The notes beneath the pieces were generated by a model. The model made no database searches. It was not told where the DNA came from and saw only the letters and a list, made by a program, of their open reading frames with translations. Positions 6,992 to 13,919 of a stretch of 30,759 nucleotides of DNA are shown here, in pieces (positions within the stretch are counted from its first letter, which is position 1; every line of letters starts with the position of its first letter). Made by a program: the position numbers and the translations under genes. The DNA is from an uncultured Oscillospiraceae bacterium (GTDB lineage: Bacteria > Bacillota > Clostridia > Oscillospirales > Oscillospiraceae): positions 1 through 30,759 of the forward strand of contig CAJTVM010000026.1 of the NCBI GenBank assembly GCA_910579595.1. The letters are read 5' to 3'.

Positions 6992-7716
6992 GCCGCCTGG
7001 GCCAGCTCCTGGGCGATCCGCTCCCTGGCGAGGCGGGCGTACTCGTCCGTGACCTCGATGCCGGTGGCGGTGTAGCCCTCCAGCACGGCGGCCAGGACGG
7101 TGGTGCCGGACCCGGCGAAGGGGTCCAGGATATGCCCACCCGGCTCGGTGATCTTCACGATATCCCGCATGAGCTGCAGGGGCTTCTCCGTCAGGTGGAT
7201 GCGGTTCTGGGGATTGCCGTACTTGAACACCCCCGGCAGGCAGGGGACAGGGCGGTTGATGGGCATATCGCCGTTGGACCCCCAGACGATGTACTCCGCC
7301 TGCTGGCGGAAGCGGCCCTTCTGGGGGCGGGAGTTGCCCTTGTCCCAGACAGCGGTGCCGCGCCAGATCCAGCCCGCCCACTGGAGGGCGTCGGAGGCGG
7401 CGGGGAGCTGCCGCCAGTCGATGAACATACACACCGGCGCTCCGGGCTTGCACAGCTTCCGGGCGTCCGCCAGCCACTCCGCCGCCCAGCGGGTCCAGGA
7501 GCGCTGGTCCTTGGCGTCCCCCTCGAAGGGCGGGGGCGCGTGGTCCCCCATGCTGGAATACTTCTTGGCGGTGGACTTGTTCTTCTCCGCCTGGGTGCGG
7601 CCCCCGGAGGCGTAGGGCGGATCGGTGATGACGGCGTCGAAGGAGCCGGGGGAGAAGCCCCCCAGCAGCTTCAGGGCGTCGCCCTGGATGATCTCCCACT
7701 TGGGATTATCGCTCAT
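6988..7716 (-). CDS. DNA methyltransferase, N4-cytosine/N6-adenine type, beta class
   Basis: Transfers a methyl group from SAM to an exocyclic amino group of DNA. The start ATG at 7716 (MSDNPKWEII) follows GAGGA and overlaps the upstream gene's stop by 11 bases. At about residues 29-34 is TDPPYA, the catalytic motif IV. At about residues 196-204 is LDPFAGSGTT, the SAM-binding motif I, followed by TGIEVTDEYARLARERI. Motif IV before motif I defines the beta order, with the target recognition region between. HLTEKPLQLM is the typical motif X segment. The 242-residue length is normal. No restriction enzyme is visible nearby, so it is an orphan methylase, likely protecting the element from host restriction. 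MetK on the same element could supply SAM. Confidence 0.93.
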   Translation of the reverse strand: MSDNPKWEIIQGDALKLLGGFSPGSFDAVITDPPYASGGRTQAEKNKSTAKKYSSMGDHAPPPFEGDAKDQRSWTRWAAEWLADARKLCKPGAPVCMFIDWRQLPAASDALQWAGWIWRGTAVWDKGNSRPQKGRFRQQAEYIVWGSNGDMPINRPVPCLPGVFKYGNPQNRIHLTEKPLQLMRDIVKITEPGGHILDPFAGSGTTVLAAVLEGYTATGIEVTDEYARLARERIAQELAQAA

Positions 7717-8305
7717 GTGTGTTCCTCGCTTTCTTTTTGGTAGATTTTTGGAGTGTAGCAGGCGAAGACAGCTCTGTCTCCACATACTCGCTGATGATGT
7801 TGAGGGCCTTATTGTAGTCGCCGCAGGCGGTCACACGGCTGATCATCTCATCGCTCTGCTCCTTCATCCCAGCCTGCTTCAGCAGGCGGGAAGCGCGGCC
7901 CATGATGCCGAAGATATTGCCGTCCTGGCCCAGCAGTTCCATTTTGGGTTTCTGCGGCGCCTGTTCCTGAGATATGAAGCCGCCCAGCCGGTTGGGGACG
8001 TAGTCGGACAGCCATGTGCCGCCGAACTGCCCGTGGGTCTGGATGCGCCACATAGCCAGTTTTCCAATGGCCAGCTCCACTCCCTCAAAGGGGAACAGCA
8101 GGTTGGTTAGGTCGCCGTGCTGGAAAACGGACACACTCTCAAATCGGCTGCCATCCAGCAGGATGCCTGCCTCGGTGAACAGCTCGTTGATGCCGTCCAC
8201 CCACTCCTGGGGCGGCCCGCCGCAGCCCTGGAGGATCAGGCCCTCCTGATCCTCCATGCGCCGCAGGTCATCTGTGGTGATCTGCTTTACAGGGTTATCG
8301 CTCAT
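7706..8305 (-). CDS. LPD28-like element protein
   Basis: A 199-residue protein starting at ATG 8305 after GGGAGGTGTCAGC. The N-terminal 115 residues (QEGLILQGCGG, WVDGINELFTEAGILL, VSVFQHGDLTNLLFPFEGVEL, KLAMWRIQTHGQFGGTWLSDYV) resemble what I remember as large polyvalent protein-associated domain 28, here as a stand-alone protein. The C-terminal part, GNIFGIMGRASRLLKQAGM followed by a helical region ending ALNIISEYVE, is a second module common in Clostridia element proteins. The last codons, read in another frame, are the ribosome binding site and start (MSDN) of the methyltransferase. Function unknown; family assignment is from memory. Confidence 0.75.
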   Translation of the reverse strand: MSDNPVKQITTDDLRRMEDQEGLILQGCGGPPQEWVDGINELFTEAGILLDGSRFESVSVFQHGDLTNLLFPFEGVELAIGKLAMWRIQTHGQFGGTWLSDYVPNRLGGFISQEQAPQKPKMELLGQDGNIFGIMGRASRLLKQAGMKEQSDEMISRVTACGDYNKALNIISEYVETELSSPATLQKSTKKKARNTHER

Positions 8306-9098
8306 GCTGACACCTCCCGTTTTTCTTGTCTTGCCGTTGGGCCTGCCTGCGAGGCGGGCTGCGTCCAATGGTCTCCTGGTCGGTCTTGACCTGGATGCCC
8401 AGATCCACGGCGTGGTGGATCTCCGCCCACATCCCCTCCGTCCATTCCGGGCCGTAGACGTGGACTTCCTGACAGGACTCCACCAGCCGCAGGCCCATCT
8501 CCCGCGCCGCCTGATCCTGCACAGGATCTTCCGGGTCAGCAATAGATGGGAACATGAGGTGGGGGCAAACAGGGATATCGCCCGCCTGAAACACCTCCTG
8601 GGCTTTCTGGCGGGCGAATTCAATGTTTTTCTCCACGTCCCCCCGGAGGGGAGCGCAGATGTATACCAGCTTGGGGCCGTCCTGGGTGCGCTCCTGCTGC
8701 CGATCCCGGAAGACATCCAGGTATTGTCCCACGGCCTGCCGGATCGTGTCATAGTCAGCGTCGGTGGGCCGGTATGCGTACCACTCGAACTTTCCGTAGT
8801 CATCCCAGATGTGGGGGATCACCCCACTGCGGAAGTTGGGGTTGCCGGGGACAGGCTTTTTGCCCAGCAGATCCTTCAGCTTCAGCACCTGGGTGTCCAC
8901 CGGCCCGTCCGTGCGGTTCAGCACCGTCAGCTTCAGGGCGTCGTACTCGCCGGAGATATGGGTGGAGATGAATTGCGCCCGCACCCGCAGGTCCTTGCCC
9001 AATGTTCCGAGACAGGCCCGGCCTGAACAGGCGGGGTTGTCGATGATCTTCCCATCCCCGAACAGATGCCACAGCTCCTGTTCAAAAAAACTGCTCAT
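8295..9098 (-). CDS. DUF4406-like (deoxyribosyltransferase-fold) protein with N-terminal extension
   Basis: A 267-residue protein starting at ATG 9098, overlapping the upstream stop as ATGA. Residues about 142-240 carry the DUF4406/nucleoside 2-deoxyribosyltransferase-like core: LVYICAPLRGDVEKNIEFA, VCPHLMFPSI and EVHVYGPEWTEGMWAEIHHAVDLGI. In that fold the first motif binds a nucleotide or sugar phosphate and a late Glu is catalytic. The N-terminal 130 residues (SGRACLGTLGKDLRVRAQFISTHIS) form a separate domain I do not recognise; the YDALKLTVLNRTDG segment looks beta-rich. Cleavage of a nucleotide or modified base is a guess from the fold. The C-terminus is a basic tail ending QHER, created by overlap with the next gene. 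Confidence 0.75.
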   Translation of the reverse strand: MSSFFEQELWHLFGDGKIIDNPACSGRACLGTLGKDLRVRAQFISTHISGEYDALKLTVLNRTDGPVDTQVLKLKDLLGKKPVPGNPNFRSGVIPHIWDDYGKFEWYAYRPTDADYDTIRQAVGQYLDVFRDRQQERTQDGPKLVYICAPLRGDVEKNIEFARQKAQEVFQAGDIPVCPHLMFPSIADPEDPVQDQAAREMGLRLVESCQEVHVYGPEWTEGMWAEIHHAVDLGIQVKTDQETIGRSPPRRQAQRQDKKNGRCQHER

Positions 9099-9379
9099 TT
9101 TTCACATCCTTCCTCGTAAGTGATGTAGTATTCGGTATCGTCATTGCCCCAGCGGATGGTTTCCATACACCGCAATTCTCTGACCAGCCACCCGGCTTGG
9201 CCCATGACGGCGACCACATCGGTGGCCCGGACACAGCGGACGGTCTGCTTGAAAAAACCTCCGCAGCGCATGATTTCTCCTGTGAATGCGTTCCGTTTCA
9301 CCCGCCTGAACGCCGGGGAGGAAGCCTCCACAGACATTCCGAAGGTGGTTCCGTCAAATTCCCTCATGTGGAGATCCAT
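9095..9379 (-). CDS. Small unknown protein
   Basis: 94 residues from ATG 9379, which shares its A with the upstream TAA (TAATG). It contains VKRNAFTGEIMRCGGFFKQTVRCVRATDVVAVMGQ, an apparent beta-alpha unit, and an acidic aromatic C-terminus (NDDTEYYITYEE). No family recognised. Tight coupling on both sides supports it as a real gene. Confidence 0.7.
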   Translation of the reverse strand: MDLHMREFDGTTFGMSVEASSPAFRRVKRNAFTGEIMRCGGFFKQTVRCVRATDVVAVMGQAGWLVRELRCMETIRWGNDDTEYYITYEEGCEK

Positions 9380-9585
9380 TATTCGTCCTTTTCTCTGTTA
9401 GGATTGCCTTTGTCCTCGCAGTAAAATGGGCAGGCACAGCAGATGCTGGAATTGGGCAGTTCATAGTGTTTGCCCGTGAACAGACGCGCCCGGTTTTCAC
9501 AGCCACTGTTCACCCGCCAAGGCGCTTGTGTCCGCTTCCGGCTGTGGACACAGGTTGCGTAGCCATACAGGTTTCTGATCCTCAT
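9379..9585 (-). CDS. Small cysteine-rich protein
   Basis: 68 residues from ATG 9585, overlapping the upstream TGA as ATGA. Five cysteines (residues about 12, 29, 49, 50 and 52, with one more at 56) in CVHSRKR, SGCENRARL and SICCACPFYCEDKG could form a metal site. The C-terminus is hydrophilic. No family recognised. Confidence 0.65.
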   Translation of the reverse strand: MRIRNLYGYATCVHSRKRTQAPWRVNSGCENRARLFTGKHYELPNSSICCACPFYCEDKGNPNREKDE

Positions 9586-10427
9586 CTGTCCTGTCCTTTG
9601 GCCCCGCGCTTTTTCTTGGGAGCCTTGGCCTGCTCCATGGGGGCCGGGGGAGGCTCCAGGCCGCCTTTGTCCACACCCGGTACATCGTCCGGCTGTCGGT
9701 ACTCATAGCTGCTCCCATCCGCAGTCAGGCACAGGTCATAGTCAGAGAGGTCGGCGCCCATGATCTCCGCCGCCATCTCATAGGCATCCCGGCTGCCGCC
9801 CTCCGGCACGTTGATGTCGATGACCTCGCCGCCCTTCAGCGTCATCTCGCCCACATTGTATCCGATGTTTTCATCCGCCCAGCGGTAGGTAATAGTCTGC
9901 TCCGGGTATTTTTTGGACAAAAGCGTGACGATTTTCGGGACAGAATCCCAGGCAGTGAGGAACTCCATGGTATCAGAATCCTTCTCCAGCGGCGGAAATC
10001 CATAGGCGTTCCATTTTGTTCCCCAGTTGCGTTTGCACCACTCATACCATGTGGGGAACCCAAACCGCTGAACATTGCTGTATGCCTGTTCGCCCAAGGC
10101 CCAGGTCACCGGGTCGGCCATCCGCTTTTTCCGGTACAGCCCCTGGCACTGGCGAAGACTCAGCGCATATTCCGCAGGGGTCAGCCCCGGTTTCTGCCGT
10201 TCCAGGTCCGCCAGTGCGCTGTGATACTCCCGAACCAGCTTCAGCCCCTGATCCGTCCTTGTGCCGGACTCCATGTCCAGTTCCTTGGGCATGGGCAGCA
10301 GCTTGTTAAAGTCGATACTGCCCAGGGGCTGGCCCTCCATCCGCATATCGTGGAGCATTCTCTGGAATACGGCCAGCGCCGCGCTGTCCGAGCCGAATGT
10401 GATCTGATTTGTGATATTGTTTGGCAT
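9582..10427 (-). CDS. YubB ferredoxin-like / Api92-like protein
   Basis: A 281-residue protein starting at ATG 10427 after AAGGAGG. The layout matches plasmid YubB and phage Api92-like proteins (DUF1281 group): an N-terminal NNITNQITFGSD strand, then FNKLLPMPKEL, a helical middle, WYEWCKRNWGTKWNAYG at about residues 128-144, a TAWDSVPKIVTLLSKKYPE segment, and GYNVGEMTLKGG. Residues 250-281 are a Pro/Lys-rich tail ending GQDR. The family is common on plasmids, phages and conjugative elements, but its role is not established. Position inside the train fits an early accessory gene. Confidence 0.8.
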   Translation of the reverse strand: MPNNITNQITFGSDSAALAVFQRMLHDMRMEGQPLGSIDFNKLLPMPKELDMESGTRTDQGLKLVREYHSALADLERQKPGLTPAEYALSLRQCQGLYRKKRMADPVTWALGEQAYSNVQRFGFPTWYEWCKRNWGTKWNAYGFPPLEKDSDTMEFLTAWDSVPKIVTLLSKKYPEQTITYRWADENIGYNVGEMTLKGGEVIDINVPEGGSRDAYEMAAEIMGADLSDYDLCLTADGSSYEYRQPDDVPGVDKGGLEPPPAPMEQAKAPKKKRGAKGQDR

Positions 10428-10440
10428 GATATCCTCCTTC

Positions 10441-10731
10441 CTACCATCGCAGGTGTTCCTCTGCCCCGCAGCGGCGGCAGGACAGGGTGCTGGTTCCGTT
10501 CTCCGGGTCAGCGTCTTTTTCTTTCCACAGATGCCCCTTCACCTCGCAGACCATCATGGTCTCCAGGCATTTCCGTGCTTCGGCAATGGCCTCCTCCCGG
10601 AGCTGTTCCTCTGGCGGCACTGGAAGTCCCTGGGCCTGATAATCGTTGACCAAGGCGCCAACATCATACAAAAAATCTTCCGATTGCAGATACCGCTCCA
10701 GCCGCTTTTCTAACTCGGTGATTCTTGACAC
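10441..10731 (-). CDS. Small protein with C-terminal zinc-ribbon-like motif; start codon uncertain
   Basis: Up to 96 residues. The N-terminal half is helical (ITELEKRLERYLQ, EEQLREEAIAEARKCLETMM). The end carries CEVKGHLW and CRRCGAEEH, resembling one half of a zinc ribbon. A near-perfect Shine-Dalgarno AAAGGAGGTG is present, but no ATG, TTG or CTG lies at normal distance. The listed GTG (10731) overlaps the site itself, and the codon at proper spacing is ATC. An in-frame TGA lies two codons before the GTG. Either the overlapping GTG or a non-canonical ATC is used. Confidence 0.68.
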   Translation of the reverse strand: MSRITELEKRLERYLQSEDFLYDVGALVNDYQAQGLPVPPEEQLREEAIAEARKCLETMMVCEVKGHLWKEKDADPENGTSTLSCRRCGAEEHLRW

Positions 10732-10888
10732 CTCCTTTCACACAGGGGCGCTGCCCCCATGGACAGCGTCCCTGTGTACAGTTCGATTTTTGGGATAGGT
10801 CCGACCTAAAACCATACCAGCTTTTGGCGGCGAAAGCTATCACAATACCCAACAAAGAGATGCTGCCGAAACCCAGCAACACCAACAA
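10664..10888 (-). CDS. Possible small membrane protein
   Basis: Open frame from TTG 10888, just after the PP-loop gene stop at 10896. The first 24 residues (start LVLLGFGSISLLGIVIAFAA) form one strongly hydrophobic helix, followed by KSWYGFRSD. The next part (TQGRCPWGQRPCV) is encoded by the hairpin at 10741-10776. The frame then overlaps the next gene by 68 bases. The start codon and ribosome site are weak, so this may be a gene altered by a palindrome insertion, or chance. Confidence 0.38.
   Translation of the reverse strand: MLVLLGFGSISLLGIVIAFAAKSWYGFRSDLSQKSNCTQGRCPWGQRPCVKGGVKNHRVRKAAGAVSAIGRFFV
10741..10776. repeat. Hairpin inside a putative small ORF
   Basis: CACAGGGGCGCTG (10741-10753) pairs with CAGCGTCCCTGTG (10764-10776) over 13 bases with one G-T, around a ten-base loop. 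It lies just upstream of the AAAGGAGG site of the leftward gene ending at 10441, so it could affect translation there or be another small palindromic insertion. No T-run follows on the minus strand. Confidence 0.6.
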
Positions 10889-10895
10889 TTCCCGG

Positions 10896-11645
10896 CTATG
10901 CCGCCGCCTGTGCGGCGTCCTCGTCCTCCTGCCGGAATATGGCGTCGATGTCTGAGAACTGCTGGGTGCGGTTGAACTTCTCCGTTGTCTTGCCGGGGAT
11001 GGCCTGCAGCTCCATCATTCTGGCCCACAGGTCTGGGTGGTGATCGTAGAGGTGGCGCAGCTCCGACAGCTTGGCGTTGGGGCAGAACCAACATCCGCCC
11101 CGGTCGGTGAAGGCATAGACAGGCGAAAGGAGTCCCGCCTTTCGGCAGAACTCCCATGCGTCCTTTTCTGTGAAATTGTACTTTGCCAGCAGGGACACCT
11201 GCCTGCCGCCCTCCAGCCGCAGCAGGCGTTCCTGCTCGTCCTGGGCGATGCCGATGTATTGGACCGTCCCCGGCGGCAGGTTTTTTTGATACCGCTGGAT
11301 GGGCCTGACCTTGCAGTCACGTTGAATGGCGCATTTCCCGCACAGAGGAAAGGAGCGCACCATGCCCTTCTTCGGGCCGCGGGTGACCCGCCCGGTGAAC
11401 AGCTCCACATAGGTCTTTTCCGAGCGGAGGACAATGATCTTGACCCCCATCCGTTTCAGCGCGGGGATCGCTGTACCATAGATGAAGTCCCGATGCTCTG
11501 GTACCTCACCGGAGATATCCTTGTCGAACATCACTTCGCAGTAGACCGCCTCATCCAGCGGCTCCCCATGCTCTTTCGCCAGTAAAAGGGTGGCCAGCGA
11601 GTCCTTCCCGAAGCTCACCGAGGCAATGCATTTGGGCGGCCCCAT
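10896..11645 (-). CDS. PAPS-reductase-like PP-loop ATPase, second copy
   Basis: A 249-residue member of the phosphoadenosine phosphosulfate reductase / PP-loop ATPase family. The ATG at 11645 follows CAGGAG; a TTG at 11651 is also in frame but overlaps that site. The PP-loop SFGKDS lies at about residues 11-16 and is preceded by CIASV. Cysteines occur in LCGKCAIQRDC and in GGCWFCPNAK, a possible iron-sulfur or zinc site as seen in many PP-loop sulfur-chemistry enzymes. IGIAQDEQERLLRLEG resembles a segment in the first copy (IGIAADEPERLERLE). The paralogues differ strongly elsewhere, so they are old duplicates or separate acquisitions. DndC and IbrA belong to the same superfamily, but no dnd genes are visible here. 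Confidence 0.88.
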   Translation of the reverse strand: MGPPKCIASVSFGKDSLATLLLAKEHGEPLDEAVYCEVMFDKDISGEVPEHRDFIYGTAIPALKRMGVKIIVLRSEKTYVELFTGRVTRGPKKGMVRSFPLCGKCAIQRDCKVRPIQRYQKNLPPGTVQYIGIAQDEQERLLRLEGGRQVSLLAKYNFTEKDAWEFCRKAGLLSPVYAFTDRGGCWFCPNAKLSELRHLYDHHPDLWARMMELQAIPGKTTEKFNRTQQFSDIDAIFRQEDEDAAQAAA

Positions 11646-11647
11646 GG

Positions 11648-12286
11648 TCAACGCTCCTGGGCGGGCCGTTTTTTCTTCCTGACCGGCGAATCCAGGAAAC
11701 GCTTTGCCTCCTGGAAGCCAATGCTGTCCACATAAAAGGCTTTTTTCTCCCCGCTGCGGTTTACCACCACCACATCGCTCATGGACATGGAGTGTATCCG
11801 ATGCCCAAAGGGGCGGCTGTCCCGGTTGTGCTTTTCGTAAAGTTCGTCCAGCGTAACGCTGGGAGCCAGAACACCTCGATAAGCCCGTTCGTAGTGGGCC
11901 ATCTTCAGCTTTCCCTTTGCCTCATCATAGGCCCTGAAGGCGTAAGGCACAGCGCGGATGTCCTTGATCTGGTAGATGGTGTAGGTATCCAGAACATCCC
12001 CAGGCTGTGGATGCTCCGGTGCGTAAACAGCACCAGCCCGCTCCTGAAACTCAGCAAATTGGCAGATGTGGAAGGTCTCGCCGCCGATCTGGGCGTGGCT
12101 GGCGTCGATGTACCGGCAGGGGAGGACCCTGCGCCCATCGTCAAAGGCGGTGAGGATGATATTGCCGCCGTCCGGCACGTGAAACAGCGTATGATAGTCG
12201 CTGTCAACAAAGCGGATCATTCCGCCGTCCGCGTCATTGGGGAAGGCCAGCACACCGGCGATATTGACAGGGGTGTCACCGTTCAT
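11648..12286 (-). CDS. YodL domain protein
   Basis: A 212-residue protein starting at ATG 12286, overlapping the metK TGA as ATGA. Residues about 100-195 (TYTIYQIKDI, VPYAFRAYDEAKGKL, YERAYRGVLAPSVTLDELYEKHNRD, GHRIHSMSMSDVVVV, KKAFYVDSIGFQE) fit the YodL domain, common in Clostridia conjugative elements and present in Bacillus YodL. The N-terminal 95 residues form a separate beta-rich domain with VLPCRYIDASHAQIGGETFHICQFAE, also seen beside YodL in other elements. The function is not established. The basic tail ends AQER and contains the ribosome binding site of the following PP-loop gene. Confidence 0.82.
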   Translation of the reverse strand: MNGDTPVNIAGVLAFPNDADGGMIRFVDSDYHTLFHVPDGGNIILTAFDDGRRVLPCRYIDASHAQIGGETFHICQFAEFQERAGAVYAPEHPQPGDVLDTYTIYQIKDIRAVPYAFRAYDEAKGKLKMAHYERAYRGVLAPSVTLDELYEKHNRDSRPFGHRIHSMSMSDVVVVNRSGEKKAFYVDSIGFQEAKRFLDSPVRKKKRPAQER

Positions 12287-13530
12287 ACGGCATCCTCCCG
12301 CCCACAGGCTTCCACCAGGGCCGCGGCCTGGTTCGTCTGCTCCCAGGGGGCGTCCTGATGGGTGAAGTGACCGTAGTTGCAGAACCGGGCGAAGATGGGC
12401 CGGTCCAGCCCCAGGGCGGAGATCATCCCGGCAGGCGTCAGGTCAAACACAGCCCGGACGGCCTGCTCCAGCACGGCCTCCGGGTACTTCCCGGTCTGGT
12501 GGGCGTCGATGTCCACCGCCACCGGCTCGGCCCTGCCGATGGCGTAGGCGAGGCTGACGGTGCAGCGTTCCGCCAGCCCAGCGGCCACGATGTTCTTGGC
12601 GATGTACCGGGCCATGTAGGCCCCGCTGCGGTCCACCTTGCTCCCGTCCTTGCCGGACAGCGCCCCGCCGCCATGGGGGGCCAGCCCGCCGTAGGTGTCC
12701 GCCATCAGCTTCCGGCCCGTCAGGCCGGTGTCCGCCTCAAAGCCGCCCAGCACGAACCGCCCGGAGGGATTGACGAACACCTCTGTGTTCGGATCGGGCG
12801 GCAGATCCCGCAGGGCGGGGACGATGACGTGCCGGATGATCTCCCGGCGCAGCTCGTCCATGTCCTTGTCCGCGTCATGCTGACAGGAGACTACCACGGC
12901 GGCGATCCGCTTGGGCGCACCGCCCTGGTACTCCACGGACACCTGGGCTTTGCCGTCCGGCCCCAGGCCCTGGATGATCTCCACCCTGCGAGTATTGGTG
13001 AGCAGCAGCGTCAGCCGATGGGCCAGCACCACAGGCAAGGGCAGCAGCTCCACCGTCTCATTGCAGGCGTAGCCGTACACGATGCCCTGGTCGCCGGCGC
13101 CGAGTCGTCGCAAAGTCCGCTTATCTCCGTTTCCGCCTGACGGCGAAAACTGCGTCCGCTCCCTTGCTTCTCCTCTCCCAGCCGAACCCGCTTCGCTGGG
13201 CTTCGGCTGGGTTCCCGTATTGCCGCCGTCCACAGCGCCGGCGATATCACCGCTCTGGTCGTGGGTGACGGCCTCCACCTCATAGTCCGACCCATAGCCC
13301 GTTTCCCGCACAGTCCGGCAGACGATGGCGGGGATGTCCGGCAGCTCCCTGGCGGTGATCTCCCCGGCCACGATGATCTTCCCGGCAGTGGCCATGACCT
13401 CGCAGGCCACGCGGGCGGCGGGATCGTGCTTCAGACAGGCGTCCAGGACGCTGTCGGCAATGGTGTCGCACAGCTTGTCCGGGTGGCCCTCTGTGACCGA
13501 CTCGGCGGTCAGGATGTACTTATCTTTCAT
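12283..13530 (-). CDS. metK: S-adenosylmethionine synthetase with in-frame palindromic insertion
   Basis: Makes SAM from ATP and methionine. 415 residues; ordinary MetK is about 380-400. All signatures are present: GHPDKLCDTIAD (15-26), VTHDQSGDI (88-96), GAGDQGIVYGYACNET (144-159), and in the C-terminal part DTGLTGRKLMADTYGG, GGGALSGKDGSKVDRSGAY. About 38 residues (105-142), rich in Gly, Arg, Pro and Ser, interrupt the protein between VDGGN and LGAGDQG. They are encoded by a repeat element also found in the cytosine methyltransferase. In E. coli MetK this spot is the flexible loop that gates the active site. An element-borne metK beside two methyltransferases probably supports their SAM supply in a new host. 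Whether the insertion leaves activity intact is unknown. Confidence 0.93.
   Translation of the reverse strand: MKDKYILTAESVTEGHPDKLCDTIADSVLDACLKHDPAARVACEVMATAGKIIVAGEITARELPDIPAIVCRTVRETGYGSDYEVEAVTHDQSGDIAGAVDGGNTGTQPKPSEAGSAGRGEARERTQFSPSGGNGDKRTLRRLGAGDQGIVYGYACNETVELLPLPVVLAHRLTLLLTNTRRVEIIQGLGPDGKAQVSVEYQGGAPKRIAAVVVSCQHDADKDMDELRREIIRHVIVPALRDLPPDPNTEVFVNPSGRFVLGGFEADTGLTGRKLMADTYGGLAPHGGGALSGKDGSKVDRSGAYMARYIAKNIVAAGLAERCTVSLAYAIGRAEPVAVDIDAHQTGKYPEAVLEQAVRAVFDLTPAGMISALGLDRPIFARFCNYGHFTHQDAPWEQTNQAAALVEACGREDAV
13104..13220. repeat. Palindromic element inserted in frame in metK
   Basis: About 115 bases. The first 76 (13104-13179) match 17081-17155 with five mismatches and one one-base indel. 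The rest forms a hairpin with a ten-base perfect stem CCCAGCCGAA / TTCGGCTGGG (13177-13186 and 13202-13211). It is translated as residues about 105-142 of MetK. Family and mobilising enzyme unknown; the behaviour resembles Rickettsia palindromic elements. Confidence 0.9.
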
Positions 13531-13885
13531 AGTGAATTCCTTTCTTTTTTGCAGATTTTATGCCCTGATGGGCACGGGGCGGTTCCCGGCACTGGGGCAG
13601 GTCGAAGCCCAGGGACAGGATCTCCTGGTCAGACATTGCCAGGGTGTCGTGGAGAATGCCGTACAGTTCGGCGCTGGGGTACTGCTCTCCCATAAAGCCG
13701 ATGATGGCGTCCACAAGCTCCTGCCGGGCCTCCAGCGCGTCAGCCACATTGGCCAGCGCGCTGGCGTAGCCGTGGAGCCATGCGGCGTTGTAGCTGTTCT
13801 GGTCTGGCTCCTGGCTGGCGCGGATTCGGGCCTGCTCTGCGGAGGCGGAGACCGCGCCGGGGTTGGACAGATCATAGGCGGGCAT
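13520..13885 (-). CDS. Small unknown protein upstream of metK
   Basis: 121 residues from ATG 13885, six bases after GGGAGG. The sequence is mainly helical: SASAEQARIRASQE, AAWLHGYASALANVADALEARQELVDAII, then SAELYGILHDTLAMSDQEILSLGFDL. No family recognised. It overlaps the metK start by 11 bases, and its final codons (KKKGIHYER) are the metK ribosome binding site and ATG read in another frame. Confidence 0.72.
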   Translation of the reverse strand: MPAYDLSNPGAVSASAEQARIRASQEPDQNSYNAAWLHGYASALANVADALEARQELVDAIIGFMGEQYPSAELYGILHDTLAMSDQEILSLGFDLPQCREPPRAHQGIKSAKKKGIHYER

Positions 13886-13919
13886 ATACGGCCTCCCATC
13901 TCACGGTGCTATCGGTCAT
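13872..13919 (-). CDS. Possible 15-residue coupling peptide
   Basis: ATG at 13919 (MTDSTVRWEAVYARL, stop at 13872) overlaps the end of the DUF3846 gene and the start of the next gene. A GAGGA site lies about twelve bases upstream. Its start gives the upstream protein its RHDR ending, the same pattern as elsewhere. It may carry ribosomes across the gap or be a gene remnant. Confidence 0.3.
   Translation of the reverse strand: MTDSTVRWEAVYARL

Noticed and set aside
6893..7699. Minus-strand frame of 268 codons overlapping the methyltransferase
   Set aside because: Its bulk is an out-of-frame reading of the methyltransferase with Arg/Pro/Gly-rich noise; only its last 32 codons look like a gene and are listed separately.
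2939..11645. A Dnd phosphorothioation system
   Set aside because: The PP-loop proteins share only the superfamily motif; no DndA, DndB, DndD or DndE partners are visible.
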